A stretch of 64,000 bases of DNA from Oleispirillum sp963668495 (GTDB lineage Bacteria > Pseudomonadota > Alphaproteobacteria > Rhodospirillales > Rhodospirillaceae). The translations under genes and the position numbers were made by a program. The notes under the pieces are model-generated. The model saw only the letters and a program-made list of their open reading frames with translations. It did not search any database and had not been told where the DNA came from. Positions 17,712-25,892 of this stretch are shown one piece after another; position 1 is the stretch's first letter, and each line of letters starts with the position of its first letter. The DNA lies in the NCBI GenBank assembly GCA_963668495.1, contig OY764545.1, positions 2,418,001 to 2,482,000 of the forward strand. The letters are read 5' to 3'.

Positions 17712-19343
17712 ATGTTCTGTTACCAGTGTGAGCAAACACGAAAAACAACCGCCTGCACCAGCAAGGGTGTTTGCGCCAAAACGCCGACCACCGCCGCGCT
17801 TCAGGATTTACTGCTATATGCAGCCCGCGGTCTGGCTCATGTGGCGCGGCGCGCGGCATCCCATGGCGCAAACATTGATAATGCCGCCGAACTTGCCGGA
17901 GAAGCCCTATTCACCACCGTCACCAATGTCAACTTTGACGATACGTCCCTACAAAAACGGATATATGCTGTCGTTGCGGCGCGCGATGCATTAAAGGCAC
18001 ACATTGATGGGCCAGACCTGCCGGACGCGGCGCTCCTTTCCCCTGCGGACACAATCGATGGCTTGGCGGCACAAGGGGAAGACATTGGCATCCTTTACCG
18101 CCAACGGCTTTTCGGCATTGATCGCACGGGCCTACAGGAATTGATGACCTACGGGCTGAAAGGTGTTGCGGCCTACGCCCATCATGCTCGCGTATTGGGA
18201 CACACGGATACGGACGTTGATGCCTTCCTACTGGAAGCCTTGGATCGACTGAATGACGACAATCCCAGTGTGGATGACCTGTTTGATTTGAACATGCGTT
18301 GCGGTGAAATCTCGGTAAAGGTTTTGGCTCTGCTGGATGCTGCGAACACCGAAACTTTCGGCCACCCGGAACCAACCCCCGTCCATATGGGCGGCAAAAA
18401 AGGCAAAGCCATTCTGATTTCCGGTCATGATCTTCAGGACATTAAAGCCTTGCTGGAACAAACCGAAGGCACGGGCATCAATGTTTACACCCATGGGGAA
18501 ATGCTGCCGGCACATGCCTACCCGGAACTGAAAAAGCATACACACCTTGCCGGTCATTTCGGCGGCGCGTGGATGCTGCAACGTCAGGAATTTGCCGCGT
18601 TCCCCGGCCCGATCATCATGACCACCAACTGCCTGATGGAGCCGCAAGCCAGCTATCAGGACCGTTTATTTACCCGTAATCTGGTCGGATGGTCCGGCAT
18701 CACTCACTTGCCGACCACTGATTTCTCTGACGTCATCGCCATGGCACGGGACTGCGACGGCTTCACTGAAGATGATACCACCGCCCGCACCCACCTGACC
18801 GGGTTTGGACACAATGCCGTGCTTGGTGTTGCCGATACCGTGATTGATGCCGTGAAGTCAGGCAGCATCAAGCAATTCCTGTTGATTGGCGGTTGCGATG
18901 GCGCAATGGCAGGCCGAAACTACTTCACCGAGATGGGGGAAAAGTCACCAGAAGACTGGGTCATCCTTACCCTTGGCTGCGGCAAATTCCGTCTGACGGA
19001 CTTGGATCTGGGCGAAGTTGCCGGATTGCCACGGTTGCTGGACATGGGGCAATGTAACGACAGTTTTTCTGCAGTAAAAGTCGCCCTTGCCCTTGCAGAT
19101 GCCTTTGAAACCGATGTGAACAGCCTGCCGCTTTCACTGGTTTTGTCTTGGTACGAGCAAAAAGCAGTATGTGTATTGCTGGCGTTATTCCATCTGGGCG
19201 TTAAAGGTATTCGCCTTGGCCCGCGCCTTCCGGCTTTTGTTACGCCAGCCATGCTCAAAGTTCTGGTTGAACGTTTTGAAATTGCCCCGATCGGTGACAG
19301 TGCCGACGCGGATATTGCGGCAATTCAGGGCGTATCACAATAA
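17712..19343 (+). CDS. hcp: hydroxylamine reductase / hybrid-cluster protein
   Basis: Hybrid Fe-S-O cluster enzyme implicated in hydroxylamine and NO reduction and protein S-nitrosylation under anaerobic nitrosative stress. The N-terminus MFCYQCEQT has cysteines spaced C-x2-C-x8-C-x5-C, the class I pattern (as in Desulfovibrio) expected for a [4Fe-4S] cluster, not the wider E. coli class II pattern. Hybrid-cluster segments such as NCLMEPQ, GGCDGA and LGCGKFRL are visible further on. The frame begins at 17691, but the ATG at 17712 follows AAAGGA by about seven bases and gives the family start (543 residues). No hcr reductase gene is adjacent. It follows the Rrf2 gene by 114 bases. Confidence 0.94.
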   Translation: MFCYQCEQTRKTTACTSKGVCAKTPTTAALQDLLLYAARGLAHVARRAASHGANIDNAAELAGEALFTTVTNVNFDDTSLQKRIYAVVAARDALKAHIDGPDLPDAALLSPADTIDGLAAQGEDIGILYRQRLFGIDRTGLQELMTYGLKGVAAYAHHARVLGHTDTDVDAFLLEALDRLNDDNPSVDDLFDLNMRCGEISVKVLALLDAANTETFGHPEPTPVHMGGKKGKAILISGHDLQDIKALLEQTEGTGINVYTHGEMLPAHAYPELKKHTHLAGHFGGAWMLQRQEFAAFPGPIIMTTNCLMEPQASYQDRLFTRNLVGWSGITHLPTTDFSDVIAMARDCDGFTEDDTTARTHLTGFGHNAVLGVADTVIDAVKSGSIKQFLLIGGCDGAMAGRNYFTEMGEKSPEDWVILTLGCGKFRLTDLDLGEVAGLPRLLDMGQCNDSFSAVKVALALADAFETDVNSLPLSLVLSWYEQKAVCVLLALFHLGVKGIRLGPRLPAFVTPAMLKVLVERFEIAPIGDSADADIAAIQGVSQ

Positions 19344-19360
19344 AGACACACACAATCAAA

Positions 19361-19386
19361 GAATGCGGGCATCAACGCCCGCATTC
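19361..19386. terminator. hairpin after hcp (10-bp perfect stem, no T tract)
   Basis: GAATGCGGGC and GCCCGCATTC pair exactly around a six-base loop, 18 bases after the hcp stop. No U run follows, so it may be a weak terminator, an mRNA-stabilising stem or a protein site. Confidence 0.45.
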
Positions 19387-19398
19387 CGGGACAGGGGG

Positions 19399-19426
19399 TT
19401 GAACAAGACAGCGTCTGTGCTAACCT
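19399..19426 (+). promoter_or_regulatory. candidate promoter of the sucrose operon
   Basis: TTGAAC and TAACCT separated by 16 bases, ending about 33 bases before the amylosucrase start. The fit to consensus is moderate. Confidence 0.35.
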
Positions 19427-19459
19427 TATGGAATATCGCCCATAAGGGAGGATGAGAGT

Positions 19460-21421
19460 ATGGCGTCGCGGAAAAAAGACGATTCATGGCTCAGTGAGCA
19501 GAGCAAGCTAACCCTTGCCCGGCTTTTGCCTCGTCTTGAAGAACGCTTTGCCGAACAGATGGACCCGGCATCATGGCGTTCCTATCGTGATCGCCTGAAA
19601 CTCCACTTTCCAAAGTTATTCAGTGCATTGATGTCCATTTACGGCACGCGCTATGACTTTTTTTTCCATCTTGAGCAAATTCTGATTACCGCGACAGAAT
19701 ACTGGTCACAACGCCCGGATTCTCTAAAAGCACTCGACGCCAGCCGCGCCGCCGATCCCAGTTGGTTCCAATCGCAACGGATGATTGGAGCCATGTGTTA
19801 CGTGGATTTGTTTGCCGATGATCTGGAAAGCTTACGCACCAAAATCCCCTACCTGTCGGAAATGGGCATTACCTTCCTCCACCTGATGCCGCCGTTTTTA
19901 TCACCGGAAGGCGACAATGACGGCGGCTACGCCATCAGTAGCTACCGCGACATCGACCCCAAGCTTGGCACTATGGAGGAAATGGCAGACCTTGCCACCG
20001 AACTGCGGCACTATGGCATAAGTCTGGCGCTGGACTTTGTGTTCAATCACACATCGGATGACCATGAATGGGCGCGGCGCGCCATGCAAGGCGATGAAGA
20101 GTACCAGCAGTTTTATCGTATGTTCCCGGATCGGACAGAACCGGACCTGTACGAAAAGCACATCCGCGACGTTTTCCCGGATGAGCACCCCGGCTGTTTT
20201 ACCTATCGCAGTCGCATTCGAAAATGGGTGTGGACCACATTCCACAACTACCAATGGGACCTGAATTACGAGAACCCTGCGGTTTTCAATGCCATGGCTG
20301 CAGAAATGCTGTCCCTTGCCAATGTCGGGGTTGAGGTTCTGCGCCTTGATGCTGTGGCATTTGTCTGGAAACGTGTTGGCACCCCCTGCGAAAGCCTACC
20401 TGAAGCCCACACAGTGGTTCAGGCCTTCAACGCCCTGATCCAGATTTCCGCCCCTGCTCTTTTGTTCCTATCGGAAGCCATCGTCCACCCGGATGAAGTT
20501 ATTCGATACATCCGTAAGGATGAATGCCAACTCTCCTATAACCCGCAACTGATGGCCCTGTTATGGAATACGTTGGCAACCCGTGACATCGGCCTGATGC
20601 AAAGGGCGATGGAACGGCGATTTGAAATACCCTCTGACTGTGCATGGGTGAACTATGTGCGCTGCCATGATGACATTGGCTGGGTTTTTTCCGATGATGA
20701 CGCCACCGCCCTTAACATCAATGCGTTTGATCATCGGCGTTTTCTGAACCGATTTTACACCGGACAATTCGAAGGCTCATTTGCCTGTGGGCTGCCGTTT
20801 CAGGATAACCCTGAAACCGGAGACATGCGGATTTCCGGTACTGCGGCATCCTTGGCAGGGTTGGAACAGGCCATCAACCGGGACAACCCGGAAGAAATCG
20901 ACCTCGCCATCCGCAGAATCCTGTTGATGTATGGTGTGATCCTGACCATCGGCGGCATCCCATTGCTTTATCTTGGGGATGAGCTGGGCATGCTAAATGA
21001 CTATAATTATGAAGCTGACCCGGAACTGATCGGAGACTCACGCTGGGCGCATCGGGTCAAAACCGACTGGGAAAAAGCTGCATTGCGCCATGATCGATGT
21101 TCCATTGAGGGCAAAATCTTCCTTGGCCTTTTGCGCTTGATTCAAATCCGGCAGCAAAACCTTGCCTTCACGCGCGCCGATACGGAAATCATTTCCACCG
21201 GGAATAAGCACGTATTCGGCTATTTCCGGCGGCACGAGAACCAAAGCGTTCTGGTGCTCGCCAATTTTTCGGAAACGGAACAAACCATATCAGCCCGCCG
21301 CCTGCGTGCGCTCGGACTGCGAAAAACCGTGACCGATATTCTGGCCGGACACATCATTGTCGCAACCGAACAAATGACTCTGGCCCCCTACCAGTTGGCT
21401 GTCCTGCTGGCTGCAACATAA
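19460..21421 (+). CDS. ams: amylosucrase (GH13)
   Basis: Transfers glucose from sucrose onto an alpha-1,4-glucan, releasing fructose. The 653-residue protein has the helical N-terminal domain of amylosucrases (1-90) and a GH13 barrel. Conserved region I has LDFVFNHTSDDHEW. The nucleophile Asp is in LRLDAVAF (D297), the acid/base Glu in LFLSEAIVHP (E339) and the third Asp in CHDDIGW (D404). These align with D286, E328 and D393 of the Neisseria enzyme. AGGGAGG stands nine bases before the ATG. It heads a four-gene sucrose operon, so it may turn sucrose made by the next genes into glycogen-like polymer, the fructose being trapped by the kinase at the end. Confidence 0.9.
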   Translation: MASRKKDDSWLSEQSKLTLARLLPRLEERFAEQMDPASWRSYRDRLKLHFPKLFSALMSIYGTRYDFFFHLEQILITATEYWSQRPDSLKALDASRAADPSWFQSQRMIGAMCYVDLFADDLESLRTKIPYLSEMGITFLHLMPPFLSPEGDNDGGYAISSYRDIDPKLGTMEEMADLATELRHYGISLALDFVFNHTSDDHEWARRAMQGDEEYQQFYRMFPDRTEPDLYEKHIRDVFPDEHPGCFTYRSRIRKWVWTTFHNYQWDLNYENPAVFNAMAAEMLSLANVGVEVLRLDAVAFVWKRVGTPCESLPEAHTVVQAFNALIQISAPALLFLSEAIVHPDEVIRYIRKDECQLSYNPQLMALLWNTLATRDIGLMQRAMERRFEIPSDCAWVNYVRCHDDIGWVFSDDDATALNINAFDHRRFLNRFYTGQFEGSFACGLPFQDNPETGDMRISGTAASLAGLEQAINRDNPEEIDLAIRRILLMYGVILTIGGIPLLYLGDELGMLNDYNYEADPELIGDSRWAHRVKTDWEKAALRHDRCSIEGKIFLGLLRLIQIRQQNLAFTRADTEIISTGNKHVFGYFRRHENQSVLVLANFSETEQTISARRLRALGLRKTVTDILAGHIIVATEQMTLAPYQLAVLLAAT

Positions 21422-21451
21422 GATCGTCGATACCATGGAGGGATACTCCCG

Positions 21452-23719
21452 ATGTCTGACGCGCTGGATACCCCGGTTACTTTCTCCACCTCAACAGGGA
21501 AAGGTTTATACATTGTCCTGATCAGCCTGCATGGCCTTATCCGCGGAACCGACCTTGAGCTTGGGCGCGATGCGGATACGGGTGGGCAAACTTTGTATGT
21601 GGTTGAACTTGCCCGGTCCTTGGCAAAGCATTCTCAGGTCGCAAAAGTCGATCTAATTACGCGGTTGGTCGCTGACCCGTCCGTATCCGCCGATTATGCC
21701 GAACCTGTTGAACAGGTCACAGATAAGTTTCGTATCATCCGGGTGACTGGCGGCCCCGAAGCCTATATCCATAAAGAAGCCCTTTGGGATCATTTGGACA
21801 GTATGACGGACAGCGCCGCAGAATTCCTGCGGGAACAACCACGCCTGCCCGATGTTATTCACAGTCATTATGCCGATGCCGGACACATGGGGACAACACT
21901 GTCCCGCCTGTTTGGCTTACCTCAGGTTCATACCGGGCATTCATTGGGCCGGGTCAAACGTATGCGCCTGATGGCAGCAGGCTTGGATCGGGACGATATT
22001 GAAACCCGTTACGCCATGACCCGACGCATAGATGCCGAGGAAGAAACCCTATCCAATGCTGAACTGGTTGTCGTCAGCACCGCCAACGAAATTTCTGAAC
22101 AATACGAGCTGTATGACTGCTATCACCCCGATGGCATGATGATTATTCCACCGGGAGTAAACCTATCCCGCTTTCAGCCCCCTAAAGGCAACGAACACCG
22201 CACCAAGGCTGCCGCCAATATCAACCGATTTTTGCGGCACCCACAAAAGCCCATCATTCTTGCCATTGCCCGACCGGATGAACGTAAGAACCTTCCGGCG
22301 TTGGTGACAGCCTATGGCGAGGACAAACACCTACGGGAACTGGCAAACCTTGTGGTCGTGGCGGGGACACGGGATGACATTACGGAAATGGACAGCGGGC
22401 CGCAGGATGTCCTGAAAGATATCTTATATGCCATTGACAGATATGACCTTTATGGATCTGTCGCCATTCCCAAAGACATGACCGACGTGCCGTTCATGTA
22501 CCGATATGCGGCTTTGCGCAAAGGGGTTTTCGTCAACCCGGCCCTGACCGAACCATTTGGCCTTACCCTACTGGAAGCCGCCGCCACCGGCTTACCGCTG
22601 GTTGCGACCCATGATGGCGGCCCAACGGATATTCTGCACAATTGCCAAAACGGTCACTTGGTCGATCCACTGGACACTGATGATATCGCCAAGGCGTTAC
22701 GCGACATTCTTGGATCCGAACGTACGTGGCAGAGGATGCATGACAACGGCATCCGAAATGTCGCACGCTTTTATTCGTGGGATGCGCACGTGGATACCTA
22801 TATCGATAAGCTCACCCCAATCATTGGACAGGAAAAATCCCGCCGCCAAGTTGTGCGTCGCCATGCGGTTTATGCGGATCGTGCCGTCTTTGCCGACCTC
22901 GACCAAGTCATGATTGGCGATGAGGAAAGCCTGAATGAAATGAGCCGCCTGATCCGGGCCAACCGCAAAACGACAGCCTTTGGTATCGCGACGGGGCGTC
23001 CTTTGGACTCTGTTCTGCGGCAAATCCGTCACTATGGCATTCCCGCACCGGATATCCTGATAACCGGGCTGGGCAGTGAGATTCACTATGGACGGCGGTT
23101 ATTGAATGATGACCGCTGGACCCGCCACATTGACCACCAATGGAACCCACGGGCTGTGCGCAGGGTGCTTGCCGATGTGCCGGGACTGGAATTCCAACCC
23201 CGCACCATGCAAACGCCATATAAGATCAGCTTTTACTACGACGCCGAGTTCGCCCCGTCCGTGGATGAAATCCGCAAACTGTTTTATCAGGCAGAGCTTA
23301 ACGTCAACATCACCTTATCCTATGGTCAGTTTCTGGACATCCTGCCAAGTCGGGCTTCCAAAGGGCTCGCCCTGCGTTATGCCATCACCCAATTTGATAT
23401 CCCGCTGGAACGGGTTTTGGTTGCAGGCGGTTCTGCCAGCGACTTGGACATGATGCGCGGTAATACCATGGCGGTCATAGTCGCCGACCGCCATGACGAT
23501 GAACTCTCCGCACTGACAGATATGGATCGCATTTTGCACCCGGATCAAAAACATGCTGCCGGCATTCTGGAGGCATTTACCGCCTGCGATTTCTTTGGCA
23601 GTTGTGTATTCCCTGAAACTCAGAACTCCACCCTTGTGACGGAACCGGATACGTCCATGATTCACGAGGTCGAACCGCTTAAGGGCGCAGACATGGCTTC
23701 TGGAGAAGACACCGCATGA
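21452..23719 (+). CDS. sps: sucrose-phosphate synthase with degenerate phosphatase-like tail
   Basis: Makes sucrose 6-phosphate from UDP- or ADP-glucose and fructose 6-phosphate. Residues 15-455 are a GT-B glycosyltransferase (GT4): GRDADTGGQTLYVVELA, HSHYADAG, HTGHSLGRVK and the E-x7-E motif EPFGLTLLEA (E367/E375). Residues 475-725 resemble sucrose-phosphatase (HAD-IIB), but motif I reads ADLDQVM, lacking the Thr, and motif IV reads GGSASD where active enzymes have GDSGND. This tail is probably not catalytic, as in plant SPS. It ends in an acidic segment and overlaps the separate phosphatase gene by four bases (ATGA). Confidence 0.92.
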   Translation: MSDALDTPVTFSTSTGKGLYIVLISLHGLIRGTDLELGRDADTGGQTLYVVELARSLAKHSQVAKVDLITRLVADPSVSADYAEPVEQVTDKFRIIRVTGGPEAYIHKEALWDHLDSMTDSAAEFLREQPRLPDVIHSHYADAGHMGTTLSRLFGLPQVHTGHSLGRVKRMRLMAAGLDRDDIETRYAMTRRIDAEEETLSNAELVVVSTANEISEQYELYDCYHPDGMMIIPPGVNLSRFQPPKGNEHRTKAAANINRFLRHPQKPIILAIARPDERKNLPALVTAYGEDKHLRELANLVVVAGTRDDITEMDSGPQDVLKDILYAIDRYDLYGSVAIPKDMTDVPFMYRYAALRKGVFVNPALTEPFGLTLLEAAATGLPLVATHDGGPTDILHNCQNGHLVDPLDTDDIAKALRDILGSERTWQRMHDNGIRNVARFYSWDAHVDTYIDKLTPIIGQEKSRRQVVRRHAVYADRAVFADLDQVMIGDEESLNEMSRLIRANRKTTAFGIATGRPLDSVLRQIRHYGIPAPDILITGLGSEIHYGRRLLNDDRWTRHIDHQWNPRAVRRVLADVPGLEFQPRTMQTPYKISFYYDAEFAPSVDEIRKLFYQAELNVNITLSYGQFLDILPSRASKGLALRYAITQFDIPLERVLVAGGSASDLDMMRGNTMAVIVADRHDDELSALTDMDRILHPDQKHAAGILEAFTACDFFGSCVFPETQNSTLVTEPDTSMIHEVEPLKGADMASGEDTA

Positions 23720-24573
23720 AAACGCCACTTTTATTATGTTGTGATCTGGATCGCACGGTTCTGCCGAACGGATTGGAACCGGAAGACCCACGGGCCTTGC
23801 AAATATTCCGGGAGATTACTGACCACCCAGACATCACATTGGCTTATGTTACCGGGCGGTCCCGCACGTTAACCGAAAAAGCCATTGAGCGATGGGACCT
23901 GCCCCAGCCAGAGATTGCCGCAACCGATGTGGGGTCAACCATTTACAGTATCGGCACGCCCGGCCAGTGGGAAAGCTGGAACAGTTGGCATCACAAAATT
24001 GCCGAAGACTGGAACGGCTACACAGTTCAGGATATGGCACAAGCACTGTCACACATTGCAGCATTGACGCCACAGCCTGATGATCGGCAAACCCCATTCA
24101 AGCTTTGTTATTTTGCCCCACCAGATGCTGACGGCACTGCCCTTGTGGATAAAATCCGTGGCTCTCTATCCACATTGGATGTCCGGGCCGAAGTAATCTG
24201 GAGCATAGATGAAACCGTGCCCATCGGCCTGATTGATGTGGTTCCCGCATCAGCGACCAAGCAAGGAGCGGTGTATCACATTATGGAGCAACTGGGCTTT
24301 ACCGTAGACAACACCCTGTTTGCCGGAGATTCCGGCAATGACCTTCCGGTACTAACCGGGCCGATCAAATCTGTCTTGGTTGCCAATGCCACAGAAGCCG
24401 TGCGCATGGCGGCGATCGAAGGCGCACAAGATCACGGCACAGGGGATGCGCTCTACCTTGCCAAAGGCGGCGTATTTGGGCTGGATGGTTGCTATTCCGC
24501 CGGAATACTTGAGGGACTACACCATTATTTCCCGGACTATTGTTCTTGGCTCACCCCAACATCAACACCATAG
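23716..24573 (+). CDS. spp: sucrose-6-phosphate phosphatase
   Basis: Dephosphorylates sucrose 6-phosphate to sucrose, pulling synthesis forward. A 285-residue HAD-IIB protein with the nucleophile motif CDLDRTV, motif II in YVTGRS, the lysine in SATKQGAV and motif IV in FAGDSGND, all intact. This contrasts with the inactive-looking tail of the upstream synthase. Start overlaps the synthase stop (ATGA), so translation is coupled. The next gene starts 12 bases later. Confidence 0.92.
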   Translation: MKTPLLLCCDLDRTVLPNGLEPEDPRALQIFREITDHPDITLAYVTGRSRTLTEKAIERWDLPQPEIAATDVGSTIYSIGTPGQWESWNSWHHKIAEDWNGYTVQDMAQALSHIAALTPQPDDRQTPFKLCYFAPPDADGTALVDKIRGSLSTLDVRAEVIWSIDETVPIGLIDVVPASATKQGAVYHIMEQLGFTVDNTLFAGDSGNDLPVLTGPIKSVLVANATEAVRMAAIEGAQDHGTGDALYLAKGGVFGLDGCYSAGILEGLHHYFPDYCSWLTPTSTP

Positions 24574-24585
24574 AAGGGCAGAACC

Positions 24586-25500
24586 ATGACAGACCACCAC
24601 ACCGCTTCACCCGTTATTTTTGGCGAAGTCCTGTTCGATTGCTTTCCAAATGGTGACGAACGTTTGGGTGGCGCACCATTCAACGTTGCTTGGCATTTGC
24701 AGGCCTTTGGCTGCGCACCCACTTTCATCAGCCGGGTGGGCACAGATGACCTTGGCAACACTATCAAATCGGCGATGCAGTCATGGGACATGAATTGCAG
24801 TGCCCTGCAAATGGATACAGAGCTGCCCTCCGGCAGGGTCGATGTCTCAATTGCCGATGACGGCGAACCCAGTTACACGATTTGCCATCCGGTTGCCTAT
24901 GACCGTATCCATGCCGACGGCCTGCCGGACATGCAGGCTCCCGCCATTTTGTATCATGGGAGTCTGGCCCTACGCAGTGCAACTTCACGGGCGGCACTTC
25001 AAGCCCTTAAAGACAAATATCAAGCCCCGGTTTTTGTGGATGTAAACCTGCGAGCACCTTGGTGGCAAAAGCATGAAGTCCTTGACCTGATTGCCACAGC
25101 GGATTGGGTAAAACTCAACCAAGATGAATTGGAAGCATTGGGTGATACCCGCGGAAGCTTCGCCGAACGCACCCGTCAATGGATAGATCAGTATGATCTA
25201 AAGGGCGTGATTCTGACCATGGGTGCCAACGGAGCACGGATTATCACCAGAACGGAATGCTTGGTTGCCTCCCCACCGACAGTGAAAAATCCTATCGACC
25301 CGGTTGGGGCCGGAGACGCATTCAGTGCCGTTTTCATTTTGGGATTGCTGCGAAACTGGGAACTGATTCAAACTTTGGTCAGGGCACAGGATTTTGCCGC
25401 AAAAATTGTCGAACAACGTGGCGCCATAGCCATGGATCGACAATTGTATAAGGATGTTTTGCATACATGGGGGAAGACTCGACCTCATAACACGCCCTAA
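24586..25500 (+). CDS. PfkB-family sugar kinase, probable fructokinase
   Basis: A 304-residue ribokinase-fold kinase. Substrate and ATP motifs are GGAPFNVAWHL at the N-terminus and DPVGAGDAFSA near residue 240, with the catalytic Asp. GEVLFDCFPNG at the start is typical of bacterial fructokinases. Position after the sucrose-phosphatase and in one operon with amylosucrase supports fructose phosphorylation: amylosucrase and sucrose breakdown release free fructose, and the kinase returns it as fructose 6-phosphate. The same gene set (sps, spp, fruK, ams) is known from methanotrophs, there with ams last. Other PfkB substrates cannot be excluded by sequence. Confidence 0.85.
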   Translation: MTDHHTASPVIFGEVLFDCFPNGDERLGGAPFNVAWHLQAFGCAPTFISRVGTDDLGNTIKSAMQSWDMNCSALQMDTELPSGRVDVSIADDGEPSYTICHPVAYDRIHADGLPDMQAPAILYHGSLALRSATSRAALQALKDKYQAPVFVDVNLRAPWWQKHEVLDLIATADWVKLNQDELEALGDTRGSFAERTRQWIDQYDLKGVILTMGANGARIITRTECLVASPPTVKNPIDPVGAGDAFSAVFILGLLRNWELIQTLVRAQDFAAKIVEQRGAIAMDRQLYKDVLHTWGKTRPHNTP

Positions 25501-25597
25501 AAGTGTACCCCAACAACACATCCTGATGCTCGGCATGTGATAAATTATTCTACCTAACTGCATAACCACTTATAATACAATAATACTTGTATTTTCA

Positions 25598-25611
25598 TTG
25601 ATAGTTATCAA
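25598..25611. promoter_or_regulatory. perfect FNR/CRP-family box TTGATAGTTATCAA upstream of cyd operon
   Basis: TTGAT-N4-ATCAA matches the FNR/ANR/FixK consensus exactly. Its centre (25604.5) lies about 41.5 bases before a predicted start near 25646, given a TATAGT -10 element at 25634-25639. This is the geometry of class II activation. Oxygen-limited induction of cytochrome bd is the expected outcome. Confidence 0.8.
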
Positions 25612-25632
25612 TGCCATCCGGTCAAAGCAGGC

Positions 25633-25655
25633 GTATAGTAACGGCGTAACTATAC
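25633..25655. promoter_or_regulatory. 23-base near-perfect palindrome over the cyd -10/start region
   Basis: GTATAGTAACG and CGTAACTATAC are inverted repeats (10 of 11 matching) around one central G. The element overlaps the -10 box and the predicted start point, so a protein bound here would repress. The regulator is unknown. Confidence 0.5.
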
Positions 25656-25667
25656 GGGGAACTGCGC

Positions 25668-25892
25668 ATGTTACGTGTTTTTGCCATTTTGGGTACCGCA
25701 TTGCGGCAATTTTATCGGCCACAAACTCCGTTGGCGCGCGCGATCGTCCCGCTCCTCCTTATCAAAGTTGCCATCATTCTCACCGCCCGCATGTTCTGGT
25801 TCGCACCCATGACTCACGATGTCGTACCTAACGATGTTGCGGATCAATTTATCGCGCCCGTCGCAAGGGAGATTTCCAATGATAGATCCTGA
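25668..25892 (+). CDS. small single-helix protein of the cyd operon, CydP-like
   Basis: A 74-residue protein translated just before cydA and overlapping it by 14 bases. One transmembrane helix spans about residues 24-45 (ARAIVPLLLIKVAIILTARM). A basic-then-hydrophobic pattern with a central Lys and a following aromatic pair resembles the CydP small subunits that precede cydA in proteobacteria. A soluble tail of about 25 residues follows. The family match is from pattern only. The position between an FNR-type promoter and cydA supports it as a real gene. Confidence 0.6.
   Translation: MLRVFAILGTALRQFYRPQTPLARAIVPLLLIKVAIILTARMFWFAPMTHDVVPNDVADQFIAPVAREISNDRS

Noticed and set aside
25598..25831. 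77-codon frame overlapping the cyd leader
   Set aside because: Out of frame with the CydP-like gene and starts inside the FNR box.
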